Assembly (NCBI GenBank): GCA_035623615.1
Contig: DASPTB010000046.1
Location: 1 to 10,703, forward strand
Reading direction: 5' to 3'
DNA from: DASPTB01 sp035623615
GTDB taxonomy: Bacteria > Actinomycetota > UBA4738
Length of the DNA stretch: 10,703 bases
Part shown: positions 1-6,339 of the stretch, piece by piece
Numbering within the stretch: position 1 is the first letter of the stretch
Layout: every line of letters starts with the position of its first letter
Notes under the pieces: generated by a model
The model's database searches: none
Told to the model about the DNA's origin: nothing
The model's input: the letters and a program-made list of their open reading frames with translations, nothing else
Position numbers and translations under genes: made by a program

Positions 1-1
1 G

Positions 2-307
2 ATCGGGATCGTCGTCGTGCTCACGCTCGCCGTCTTCGTCACCACCGGGGCGGGACCCTACACGGTCACCAACACGGTCGTGCAGTCGTCGGGGGGCACC
101 GGCGCGCTCGCCACCGCGAGCGTGACCAACCAGGGAACCGACGGGGGGCGCGCCCGCTGCATCGCGCTGTGGACCAACCTCCAAGGCGGAGAGCTCGTGA
201 CGAAGGCCGTGGAGACGGCCACGATCGCGCCGGGCAGCACCGGACAGGTCACGATCCAGCTGCCGTCGACGGCGGCCGGCGCGCGTGTTCGGGTGAGCTG
301 CACCTAG
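2..307 (+). CDS. C-terminal part of a membrane-anchored protein of unknown function (5' end outside window)
   Basis: The frame is open from the first complete codon in the window to a TAG at 305-307, giving about 101 residues. It begins with a very hydrophobic run (IGIVVVLTLAVFV), which reads as the end of a transmembrane segment or signal anchor. The rest is a Thr/Ser/Gly/Val-rich exported-looking domain with alternating beta-strand character, a 'VTNQGTDGG' turn, an 'IAPGSTGQVTIQL' strand pair and two cysteines (in ARCIAL and VSCT) that could form a disulfide. This resembles the small beta-sandwich domains (FxLYD-like) found outside the membrane in actinobacteria, but that is a resemblance only. 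A GTG at 17-19 could act as a start, but it lies inside the hydrophobic run, so the true start is more likely upstream of the window. Function unknown. Confidence 0.6.
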   Translation: MGIVVVLTLAVFVTTGAGPYTVTNTVVQSSGGTGALATASVTNQGTDGGRARCIALWTNLQGGELVTKAVETATIAPGSTGQVTIQLPSTAAGARVRVSCT

Positions 308-328
308 GATCGTTCGCCGGATCGGTCA

Positions 329-356
329 GTCGAGCTCACGCGGTCGAGCTCACGCC
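329..356. repeat. 14-bp tandem duplication (two copies) in a convergent intergenic gap
   Basis: GTCGAGCTCACGCG at 329-342 is followed directly by GTCGAGCTCACGCC at 343-356, identical in 13 of 14 bases. Each copy contains the palindrome GAGCTC. It lies between the stop of the upstream plus-strand gene (307) and the stop of the minus-strand signalling gene (376). Confidence 0.85.
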
Positions 357-371
357 GCGCCCCGCGGGCGC
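357..371. terminator. Possible short GC hairpin between convergent genes
   Basis: GCGCCC (357-362) pairs with GGGCGC (366-371) around a 3-base CGC loop. It lies 4 bp past the stop of the minus-strand gene and about 50 bp past the plus-strand stop. No T-run follows on either strand, so it is not a standard intrinsic terminator. In a genome this GC-rich a 6-bp stem is weak evidence. Confidence 0.25.
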
Positions 372-375
372 CGGG

Positions 376-3171
376 TCAGTGCTCGTGGTCGGGCAAGATC
401 TCGCCGCGCGCGTGCACCCGCTCGAACGCCTCGACCACCTCCGGGTCGAACTGCGTCCCCGACGCGAGCCGGAGCCGTCGAAGCGCTTCGTCGGTGGGGA
501 GCGCGTCGCGGTACGGGCGGTTCGTCGTCATGGCGTGGTAGGCGTCACAGACGAAGATGATGCGCGCCTCGATGGGAATCTCCTCGCGGCGCAGGCCGTC
601 GGGGTAGCCGCCGCCGTCCCACCGCTCGTGGCACGCGCGGATGATGGGGCGAAGCGGCTGCAAGAACGGGACCGGCGCGAGGATCTCCTCCCCGATCTCG
701 GGATGCAGGTTCATCTGTGAACGCTCGGCGGCCGAGAGCGGAGCCGGCTTGCGGATGATCTCCGACGGGACGCCGATCTTGCCGATGTCGTGGAACAGCG
801 CGCCGATCTCCAAGCGCTTCAGACGCTCGCCGACGAACCCCATCTCGAGCCCCACCGACAGCGCCATCTCGGCCAGCGCACGCGCGTGGTCGCTCGTGTA
901 CTCGTCCTTGGCCTCGAGCGCGTTCGCCAGGGCCTCGATGGTGGAGAGGTAGGCGGCTTCGAGTTCCTCGTACCGGCTCGCGTTCGCGAGCGCCAGCGAC
1001 GTGATGTCGGCGATGCCACGGGCCAGCCGAAGGTCGCGCTCGCCGAACCGGCGCTCGGCGGAGGGGGGGAAGATCGCAATCGCGCCGAGCCCGTCGGGCT
1101 GCCACCGCATCGGCGCGATCAGGATGTCCCGGTTTGGCTCGAACATCGACAGCTCACCGGGAAGGTTGGTCACGGCGCCGCCGGGAAGCACGAACGGCTC
1201 AACGATCGACGCGAACATGTTCATCGCCAGGCCGCCGTCGACCGTGTTGGCCCGGAGGACCTCCGCATCCCGTTCGTTGATGCCCTCCTGGGCCGCCAGC
1301 GAGAACGCCTGGGTCTTCGGGTCGCGCGCCCAGATGCACGCGACCTTGCAGGCGAGGAGCGACTTGACGGCGGTGAGCGCCCGGCTGTGGATCTCGCAGA
1401 CGTCGCTCATGCCGTTCACGGACTGCGACAGCTCGAGCAGGCCCTCGGAGACCTCGGCGGACCCGCGCACCTGTTCGAGCAGCCCCGCGTTCTCGATCGC
1501 GATCGCGGCCGTCGACGCCACGGCCTCGAGTGCGCGCATGTCGTCGCGGTCGAACTGGTCGAGCCCGAGCTTCGACAGCGTGATGGTCCCGACCACGCGG
1601 TTGCCGTAGACGAGCGCGACGCACAGGATCGACTCGTCGACGTCGGTCGTGCCGGGAATCGTCACGGCGAACTCACACTCGTTCGCGTTCGGCGTGTACA
1701 CCGACTCGCCCGTCTGCCCGACGCGCCCGGTGATGCCCTCGCCGAGCGGCGTCACCAGCGCGTCGAAGGTCTCCCCCTGGTACTCGGAGAGTTCGCCGCG
1801 AAACGCAACCGGCAGAAGGGTTCTCGCGCCGGGCGCCAGCACGTGCACTCGGCAGTTGTGGTAGTCGATGAGGCTGCGAAGCTCGGCGGTGATCGTCTCG
1901 CCGATCTCGCGCACGTCGTTCAGCCGGTTGAGCCGGTTGGAGAGGCTCGCCAGCATCTTGAGCTGCGCGACGGAGCGGAGCTCGCCACCGGGCGTCTCGC
2001 GCGAGAACGGCGCCGGAACGGGGCCGGCGTGCGGCGTCGGGCCCCACTCGACCCGCCCACGGCCGCCGTCGCCGTCGTCCTGCGCGCCCTGATCCGGGGC
2101 GCGCACACAGTCCTTCCCGGCGGCCTTGGCCGCACGCAGCGCCCGGTACGCGACCGCCGCGAGCTCGCGGGGCGCGGCCGCGTGGAGGGGGCCAGCAACG
2201 ACGCCGGCGCTCACGGTGACGGAACCGACCTCCGGGAACTCGACTTCGGCGATCGCCATCCGCAGCCGCTCAGCGGTCTCGAGACTCGGCTCGAGCGACA
2301 GGCCCGGCAGGATCACGGCGAACTCCTGGCCTCCGACACGGCACACCACGTCGTCGTCTCGCGCGATCTCCCGGGAGATCGACGCCACGCCCTGCAGCAC
2401 CTGGTCACCGACCAGATGGCCGTAGCCGTCGTTCACCCGCCCGAACTCGTCGACGTCGATCAGGATGAGCCCGACGGATCCACGGCGGAAGTTCGCGCTG
2501 CGCAGCTCGGTCGACAGGCGTTCGTGGAAGTAGCGGTGGTTGTACAGCGCCGTGAGGTGGTCGGTGACGACCTCGGCCTCAAGGCGGGCTCGGATCCGGG
2601 CGTTGTCGATCGCGAGCGCCGCCATCCCCGCGAACGACTGCGCGAGCCGGAACTCGTCGGCCAGGAAGTGATTGCTCTCGCCGAGCCGCTTCAGGCAGAG
2701 GACTCCGACCAGTTCGTCGCGGGCCTCGAGCGGCACCGCGATGAACGATTCAGGCGCCTCGGGCGTGCCGGGGATCTGCTTGGCGCGCGGGTCGAGGTGG
2801 GCGTCGTTGTCCAGCAACGCGGTTCGCGTCGAGGCCGTCAGGCCCGTCAGCCCGGAGCCGTACGGGATCGGGCCCATCGCGAGGATCTGGTCGGCGAACG
2901 CGTTCAACACGAGGACCGGGCGCAGCACGCGCAGCGGGTTGTCGGCCTGGTACAGCGACAGGCTGTCGTAGGGGACGAGCTGCTCGAGCGCCTCCGCCAC
3001 GGCGGCGAACACGCGGTCGGGCGAGCCTTCCGACAGGAGCAGCTGGGCGATGTCGGACAGGAGCACGTCGGGCGAGACCGGACCGGCCCCGCGGGGGGGC
3101 GTGACGAGATCGGGAGCGGCGTCCGGCGAGCTGCGGCGGGCGTCGCCGGGAAGGCGTTCGGGCACGCTCAC
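376..3171 (-). CDS. GAF-GGDEF(degenerate)-GAF-GAF-HD-GYP cyclic-di-GMP signalling protein
   Basis: Predicted soluble protein of 931 residues with no membrane segment. Domains in order: GAF about 35-192; GGDEF about 200-357; a Gly/Pro/Asp-rich linker 358-397; two further GAF domains about 398-562 and 572-732; HD-GYP about 736-931. HD-GYP domains hydrolyse c-di-GMP. Here the HD pair is H794-D795 (in FHDIGKIG), the GYP motif is G855-Y856-P857 (in HERWDGGGYP), and H762 and D876 match other metal ligands. The usual HHE reads C847-H848-E849, so one ligand position is Cys. The GGDEF signature is GGQEF (280-284). Its DVD (239-241), ND and GD positions are kept, and an RxxD inhibitory site (R271-D274) lies five residues upstream. 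I infer a phosphodiesterase controlled by GAF ligands and perhaps by nucleotide bound to a dead cyclase domain. Start: the frame also opens at GTG 3180, but GTG 3171 has AGGGG eight bases upstream, while that same AGGGG overlaps the 3180 codon. Confidence 0.93.
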   Translation of the reverse strand: MSVPERLPGDARRSSPDAAPDLVTPPRGAGPVSPDVLLSDIAQLLLSEGSPDRVFAAVAEALEQLVPYDSLSLYQADNPLRVLRPVLVLNAFADQILAMGPIPYGSGLTGLTASTRTALLDNDAHLDPRAKQIPGTPEAPESFIAVPLEARDELVGVLCLKRLGESNHFLADEFRLAQSFAGMAALAIDNARIRARLEAEVVTDHLTALYNHRYFHERLSTELRSANFRRGSVGLILIDVDEFGRVNDGYGHLVGDQVLQGVASISREIARDDDVVCRVGGQEFAVILPGLSLEPSLETAERLRMAIAEVEFPEVGSVTVSAGVVAGPLHAAAPRELAAVAYRALRAAKAAGKDCVRAPDQGAQDDGDGGRGRVEWGPTPHAGPVPAPFSRETPGGELRSVAQLKMLASLSNRLNRLNDVREIGETITAELRSLIDYHNCRVHVLAPGARTLLPVAFRGELSEYQGETFDALVTPLGEGITGRVGQTGESVYTPNANECEFAVTIPGTTDVDESILCVALVYGNRVVGTITLSKLGLDQFDRDDMRALEAVASTAAIAIENAGLLEQVRGSAEVSEGLLELSQSVNGMSDVCEIHSRALTAVKSLLACKVACIWARDPKTQAFSLAAQEGINERDAEVLRANTVDGGLAMNMFASIVEPFVLPGGAVTNLPGELSMFEPNRDILIAPMRWQPDGLGAIAIFPPSAERRFGERDLRLARGIADITSLALANASRYEELEAAYLSTIEALANALEAKDEYTSDHARALAEMALSVGLEMGFVGERLKRLEIGALFHDIGKIGVPSEIIRKPAPLSAAERSQMNLHPEIGEEILAPVPFLQPLRPIIRACHERWDGGGYPDGLRREEIPIEARIIFVCDAYHAMTTNRPYRDALPTDEALRRLRLASGTQFDPEVVEAFERVHARGEILPDHEH

Positions 3172-3179
3172 GCGGGCCA

Positions 3180-3184
3180 CCCCT
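3180..3184 (-). promoter_or_regulatory. Ribosome binding site deciding the start of the HD-GYP gene
   Basis: On the minus strand AGGGG is followed by the 8-base TGGCCCGC and then GTG at 3171. This is good Shine-Dalgarno spacing and favours 3171 over the in-frame GTG at 3180. Confidence 0.5.
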
Positions 3185-3292
3185 GCGCGCCGATCGGGGA
3201 GGTCGGTCCAAGCACGGTAGTTACATCGGGCGTCCCCCAGACGAACTGAAGAACACGGCCGGCGCCCCGGCGGCCGCTCGCGGACCCGGTAG

Positions 3293-3305
3293 TAGGGTGG
3301 CCCGC
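3293..3305 (+). promoter_or_regulatory. Probable leaderless promoter of the PAC2 gene
   Basis: TAGGGT at 3293-3298 fits the actinobacterial -10 pattern TANNNT and is followed by exactly 7 bases before ATG 3306. Transcription would then begin at or next to the start codon. I see no convincing -35 and no Shine-Dalgarno sequence. Confidence 0.5.
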
Positions 3306-4187
3306 ATGACCGATCCGCGAGTGCACTTCGAGAGCAGGCCGGGCCTGCGACGGCCGGCGTTCGTCGTCGCGATCCGCGGCTGGAACGACGGCGGCGAGGC
3401 CGCTACGCTCGCCGCGCGCTACCTGATGGAGCAATGGGGGTCATCGGTGTTCGCGACGCTCGACCCCGAGGACTTCGTCGACTTCCAGGTCTCGCGACCG
3501 ACCGTCAGGCTCGAGGAGGGCGTCACGCGCGTCATCGAGTGGCCGGTCGGCGAGTTCCACGTGAGCGAACCCGGCGAGCGCAGCGTCGTGTTCTTCACCG
3601 CGGTCGAGCCCAACATGCGCTGGCGGACCTTCTGCGGGGCCGTGGTCGACGTCGCGACCGACCTCGGCGCCGAGACGCTCGTGACGCTCGGTGCGTTCCT
3701 CACCAATGTGCCGCACAGCCGTCCCGTGCCGCTCGTGGGAACTGCGCGGACCCAGGACGAGACCCGGCGGTTCGGGCTCTCGCCGTCGCAGTACGAGGGG
3801 CCGACCGGGATCGTCGGGGTCATGCACGACGCGGCCGTACGAGCCGGGCTGCCCTCGGTCAGCCTGTGGGCGGCGGTGCCGCACTACCTTCCGGCGACGT
3901 CCAATCCGAAGGCGGCGCTGGCGATGGTCGAGCGCCTGAACGAGATCCTCGGCGTGGAGGTGAGCACCGACGGTCTTCTGCAAGCGACGCGGGAATGGGA
4001 AGAAGGCGTCGGCAGCCTGCTGGAGGACAACGAGGAGCTCCGCGACTACGTCCGGCAGCTGGAGGAGGCCGTCGACGAGGGTGAGACCGAGCTGCAGACC
4101 GAAGTTCCCTCCGGGGACAGCATCGCCGCCGAGCTCGAGCGCTTCCTCCGCGACAGGGAGTCGCCCGGCGGCGACGTCCCCAGCTGA
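3306..4187 (+). CDS. PAC2-family protein (proteasome-assembly-chaperone-like fold)
   Basis: Protein of 293 residues. The N-terminal 220 residues carry the hallmarks of bacterial PAC2 proteins: 'RPAFVVAIRGWNDGGEAA' near 16-33, 'TLGAFLTNVPHSRPVPLVGTA' near 127-147, 'YEGPTGIVGVMHDAA' near 163-177 and 'SLWAAVPHYLPATSNPKAALAMV' near 186-208. The C-terminal 65 residues (about 225-285) are Glu/Leu-rich and predicted helical or coiled coil. The family is named for eukaryotic proteasome assembly chaperones; in actinobacteria its members are widespread and mostly of unknown function, so a proteasome role here is only a family-based guess. An upstream in-frame GTG at 3297 is possible. ATG 3306 is preferred because a TANNNT hexamer lies 7 bases before it and no RBS supports 3297. 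The gene diverges from the HD-GYP gene and lies 56 bp before the transporter gene. Confidence 0.88.
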   Translation: MTDPRVHFESRPGLRRPAFVVAIRGWNDGGEAATLAARYLMEQWGSSVFATLDPEDFVDFQVSRPTVRLEEGVTRVIEWPVGEFHVSEPGERSVVFFTAVEPNMRWRTFCGAVVDVATDLGAETLVTLGAFLTNVPHSRPVPLVGTARTQDETRRFGLSPSQYEGPTGIVGVMHDAAVRAGLPSVSLWAAVPHYLPATSNPKAALAMVERLNEILGVEVSTDGLLQATREWEEGVGSLLEDNEELRDYVRQLEEAVDEGETELQTEVPSGDSIAAELERFLRDRESPGGDVPS

Positions 4188-4208
4188 CCCACAGGTTCCA
4201 GGACACGC

Positions 4209-4237
4209 GTGACGCGGTCGCCGCGGCACAGCAAGAT
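4209..4237 (+). promoter_or_regulatory. Possible promoter of the VIT1/CCC1 gene
   Basis: GTGACG (4209-4214) and CAAGAT (4232-4237) resemble -35 and -10 boxes with a 17-bp spacer. The -10 ends 6 bases before ATG 4244, and no Shine-Dalgarno sequence is visible, so the gene may be leaderless. Both boxes are imperfect. Confidence 0.35.
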
Positions 4238-4243
4238 AGAGCC

Positions 4244-5017
4244 ATGTCCAAGAACGCGTTGATCAAGTCGCTGGCGAACCCCAACCACAAGGACGAGGGT
4301 CACGCGCCCGTCGTGGAGGAGCTGGACCCGAACTCCATCATCGGCGGCAAGAGCGGCGCCTTCCGAGCGGCGATCTTCGGGATGAACGACGGTCTCGTGT
4401 CCAACCTGTCGCTGATCATGGGAGTCGCCGGGGCGTCCGCCGACAACCACTTCATCGTGGTCGCCGGGCTCGCCGGCCTCGTCGCCGGCGCGTTCTCGAT
4501 GGGCGCCGGCGAGTACATCTCGATGGCCACGCAGCGCGAGCTGTTCGTGCGCCTCATCCACTACGAGGCCCACGAGCTCGAGTCCGACCCCGAGGAGGAG
4601 CACGAGGAGCTCGTGAAGATCTACGAGTCGCGCGGATTCCCCCACGACCTCGCCGACCAGGTGACGACCGTCATCCACCAAGATCCCGAGCTGGCGCTCG
4701 AGACGCACGCGCGCGAGGAGCTCGGCCTCGACCCGGACGAACTCGGATCGCCGTGGGGCGCAGCGGGATCGTCATTCGTCATGTTCGCCATCGGCGCGGC
4801 CATCCCGCTGATCCCCTTCCTGATCGGGTCCGGGACCGCCGCCGTCGTCGCCTCGATCCTGTGTGGCATCCTCGCGCTCTTCGTCACGGGGTCGGTGCTC
4901 AGCAGGTTCACCGGCCGGCCGTGGCTCCTCTCCGGGGGACGCATGCTGCTCGTCGGGGCTGCGGCCGCAGGGATCACGTACGGCATCGGCTCGCTCTTCC
5001 ACGTGGGAGCGAGCTGA
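4244..5017 (+). CDS. VIT1/CCC1-family Fe2+/Mn2+ transporter
   Basis: Integral membrane protein of 257 residues. Family signatures are clear: 'AIFGMNDGLVSNLSLIMGVAGA' (43-64) for the first membrane helix and 'AGLVAGAFSMGAGEYISMATQRE' (77-99) for the second. A Glu-rich cytoplasmic stretch follows (about 108-160, with EAHELESDPEEEHEEL and further acidic pairs), matching the metal-binding domain inserted between helices 2 and 3 in VIT1-type proteins. Three more helices lie at about 175-195, 198-220 and 232-253. Known members move Fe2+ or Mn2+ out of the cytosol, usually by proton exchange, and detoxify excess metal; the exact metal here cannot be read from sequence. An N-terminal hydrophilic extension of about 40 residues precedes helix 1. 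The stop lies 9 bp from the stop of the convergent pgl gene, leaving no room for a separate terminator. Confidence 0.92.
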   Translation: MSKNALIKSLANPNHKDEGHAPVVEELDPNSIIGGKSGAFRAAIFGMNDGLVSNLSLIMGVAGASADNHFIVVAGLAGLVAGAFSMGAGEYISMATQRELFVRLIHYEAHELESDPEEEHEELVKIYESRGFPHDLADQVTTVIHQDPELALETHAREELGLDPDELGSPWGAAGSSFVMFAIGAAIPLIPFLIGSGTAAVVASILCGILALFVTGSVLSRFTGRPWLLSGGRMLLVGAAAAGITYGIGSLFHVGAS

Positions 5018-5026
5018 GCCGGCGCG

Positions 5027-5704
5027 CTACGGTGCCTGCGACGCGGCTCGGTCGGCGAGGATCACGAGGTGAGTCGGCCGCAACTCGGCCGCCGGAAGGG
5101 GCCCGCCCGCGAGCAAGCGGCGGAGCGATTCGCGTTTCTCCTCCCCGGCGACGAGCAGCAGCCCGACGCGTGCGGCCGAGAGCGCGGGGGGCGTGAGCGA
5201 GACGCGCGGGACGAACGGCGGGCACCCCGCCTCGGGAACCCGGACGACCCATCGGTCCCGGACCGCGACCTCGGGGCGGCCGGGGAACAGTGACGCGGTG
5301 TGACCGTCGGGCCCGAGACCGTACAGGGCGAGATCGAACGCGAGCGCCGAGCCGAACCGCTCGCGGAGGGTCTGCTCGTACCCGTCGGCGTCGCAGGAGG
5401 TCCCGTCGATCGGGTAGGAGCGCGCGGCGACGGCGCCGAGCAGCGCACCGCGGGCCATGCCCGCGTTGGAGCGCTCGTCACCGGGGGGCACGCAGCGCTC
5501 GTCCCCGAAGAAGGCTTCCACCTCGTTCCAGGGGTAGCCCTCGAGCCGCGCGAGCGCCTCGTAGAGGCGCCGCGGCGTGCTGCCGCCCGAGAGCAGGAGC
5601 GTCCGCGGGCGAACCTCCAGGAAGATCTCGAGGGCGGCGGCCGGGACGTCCTCGACCGTTCGGACCGTTCTGGTGGGCTCGGGCGTGGGGTCTTCCGTGT
5701 CCAC
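5027..5704 (-). CDS. pgl: 6-phosphogluconolactonase
   Basis: Cytosolic enzyme of 225 residues that hydrolyses 6-phospho-D-glucono-1,5-lactone to 6-phosphogluconate, the second step of the oxidative pentose phosphate pathway. Motifs in order: 'LSGGSTP' (38-44), phosphate-binding loop; 'GDERCVPPGDERSN' (67-80), the DER-VP block; 'LYGLGPDGHTASLFPG' (127-142), with the catalytic GxGxDGHtaSLFP; 'SLTPPAL' (169-175); 'VAGEEK' (185-190); and a C-terminal 'LVILADRAAS'. The length is slightly short for the family but complete. The start is GTG 5704, the only plausible start near the domain; it has no good Shine-Dalgarno sequence. The gene lies 23 bp after the stop of an upstream marR gene on the same strand, so co-transcription is likely. 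The usual partners zwf, opcA, tal and gnd are not in the window, which makes this an isolated copy here. Confidence 0.92.
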   Translation of the reverse strand: MDTEDPTPEPTRTVRTVEDVPAAALEIFLEVRPRTLLLSGGSTPRRLYEALARLEGYPWNEVEAFFGDERCVPPGDERSNAGMARGALLGAVAARSYPIDGTSCDADGYEQTLRERFGSALAFDLALYGLGPDGHTASLFPGRPEVAVRDRWVVRVPEAGCPPFVPRVSLTPPALSAARVGLLLVAGEEKRESLRRLLAGGPLPAAELRPTHLVILADRAASQAP

Positions 5705-5727
5705 CTGGAGTGGCGAGGGCCGCCCGG

Positions 5728-6147
5728 CTAGGCCTCGCCGTCGGCGAGGGCCTCCAGCGCGTCGCGCAGGGCCTCGAAGCGGCGCGCGCCCAGCTGGCGG
5801 CGGGCCCGGGCCTCCACCGAAGAGATGACCCGACGGGCTTCGGCGCGTTCGCGAACACCCTTGGCGGTCAGCTTCACGACCTTCGCTCGAGCGTCCCGGG
5901 TATCCGGCTGGCGCCGGACGTAGCCTCCCGACTCTAGGTCGTCGACCACCTGCATCATCGCCTGCTTGGTGATCCCGGCCCGTCCGGCCAGGTCGGTCAG
6001 GCGGGTACCGCCCCTGTCGATGATGATGAGCGCCGAGGCGTGACCGGGCGAGAGGCCGGCCGCTCCGCGGTCCAAGGCCTCTCCCACACGGCCGTCGACG
6101 GCCCGGAAGGCCTCCAGCAGCAGCCGCAGGAGCCCCTGGTCGCTCAT
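5728..6147 (-). CDS. MarR-family transcriptional regulator upstream of pgl
   Basis: Protein of 139 residues, normal for MarR. An N-terminal dimerisation helix (about 5-27) precedes the winged helix-turn-helix: 'RLTDLAGRAGITKQAMMQVVDDLESGGYVRR' (49-79) for the HTH and recognition helix, then 'QPDTRDARAKVVKLTAKG' (80-97) for the beta wing with its conserved D-x-R-x-x-x-v-x-L-T pattern. C-terminal helices (about 98-137) complete the dimer interface. MarR proteins are usually dimeric repressors released by small phenolic or other ligands. The start is ATG 6147 (MSDQGLL); the frame also continues upstream without a stop but with no domain support. The gene heads a two-gene unit with pgl and points away from the GNAT gene. 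An AT-rich AGTAT-type motif at its promoter suggests autoregulation. Its ligand cannot be inferred. Confidence 0.9.
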   Translation of the reverse strand: MSDQGLLRLLLEAFRAVDGRVGEALDRGAAGLSPGHASALIIIDRGGTRLTDLAGRAGITKQAMMQVVDDLESGGYVRRQPDTRDARAKVVKLTAKGVRERAEARRVISSVEARARRQLGARRFEALRDALEALADGEA

Positions 6148-6153
6148 GGCCCC

Positions 6154-6182
6154 ATACTCCCGGCTGCGAGGGAGATCGTCAA
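6154..6182 (-). promoter_or_regulatory. Probable promoter of the marR-pgl unit
   Basis: On the minus strand TTGACG (6182-6177) and GAGTAT (6159-6154) are separated by 17 bases. The -10 ends 6 bases before ATG 6147, so the transcript may be leaderless; there is no clear Shine-Dalgarno sequence. Confidence 0.5.
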
Positions 6183-6193
6183 GTATCTTTACT
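6181..6193. promoter_or_regulatory. Candidate MarR operator next to the -35 box
   Basis: AAGTATCTTTACT contains AGTA (6182-6185) and TACT (6190-6193) as inverted arms around TCTT. It lies in an AT-rich patch (6181-6199) that stands out in a GC-rich region, and it touches the -35 box of the marR-pgl promoter. The 8-mer AGTATCTT occurs again at the other MarR gene (8730-8737). Confidence 0.4.
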
Positions 6194-6218
6194 AATTTTG
6201 GCGCTCTGCATGGGCTCT

Positions 6219-6294
6219 GACCTGGGGTTTCGCGGCCGCCGCCGGGGCGACCTGCATTTTTCGCGCCGGCGGCGGCCGCGACCTGGGGTTTCGC
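6219..6294. repeat. Three interspersed 15/16-base repeats (GACCTG...TTTCGC) at a 30/31-base period
   Basis: GACCTGGGGTTTCGC occurs exactly at 6219-6233 and 6280-6294. A variant, GACCTGCATTTTTCGC, lies between them at 6249-6264. The 15-base spacers are pure G/C. The array lies in the 205-bp gap between the divergent marR and GNAT genes, and I see no coding potential in it. Confidence 0.85.
6230..6281. repeat. Long perfect inverted repeat (16-bp arms) capable of a strong hairpin
   Basis: TCGCGGCCGCCGCCGG (6230-6245) is perfectly complementary to CCGGCGGCGGCCGCGA (6266-6281). Past one G-G mismatch the stem continues for 4 bp (GCGA 6247-6250 with TCGC 6261-6264), leaving a 10-base loop CCTGCATTTT. 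The middle repeat copy forms the tip, and the outer two copies overlap the outer ends of the stem. It lies upstream of both flanking genes, so it is not a terminator for either. Confidence 0.85.
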
Positions 6295-6339
6295 CTCGCG
6301 GCTCGGGGGACGGCTCGTCGCTGTTTCGGACCGTCTGGG

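Larger units (their letters stand above)
3172..3305. repeat. Identical 11-mer before both divergent start codons (inverted pair)
   Basis: GGGTGGCCCGC stands directly before the GTG of the HD-GYP gene (minus strand, 3182-3172) and directly before the ATG of the PAC2 gene (plus strand, 3295-3305). The next bases are RTGA in both. The two copies form a perfect 11-bp inverted repeat bracketing the 134-bp span that holds both promoters. The interior is GC-rich apart from a small AT-richer patch at 3218-3226 (TAGTTACAT), which may hold the -10 of the minus-strand gene. Confidence 0.75.

Noticed and set aside
790..3249. Very long open frame (819 codons) on the plus strand opposite the HD-GYP gene
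   Set aside because: Its translation is Arg/Glu/His/Val-rich with no recognisable domain and lies fully antisense to a gene with clear domains. Long spurious frames are expected in GC-rich DNA.
6230..6281. Hairpin read as an intrinsic terminator
   Set aside because: It lies upstream of both flanking genes, and the T-run is in the loop instead of after the stem.
6219..6294. Repeat array read as a small CRISPR
   Set aside because: The three copies are only 15-16 bases, the middle one is divergent, the two spacers are complementary to each other instead of unrelated, and no cas gene is present.
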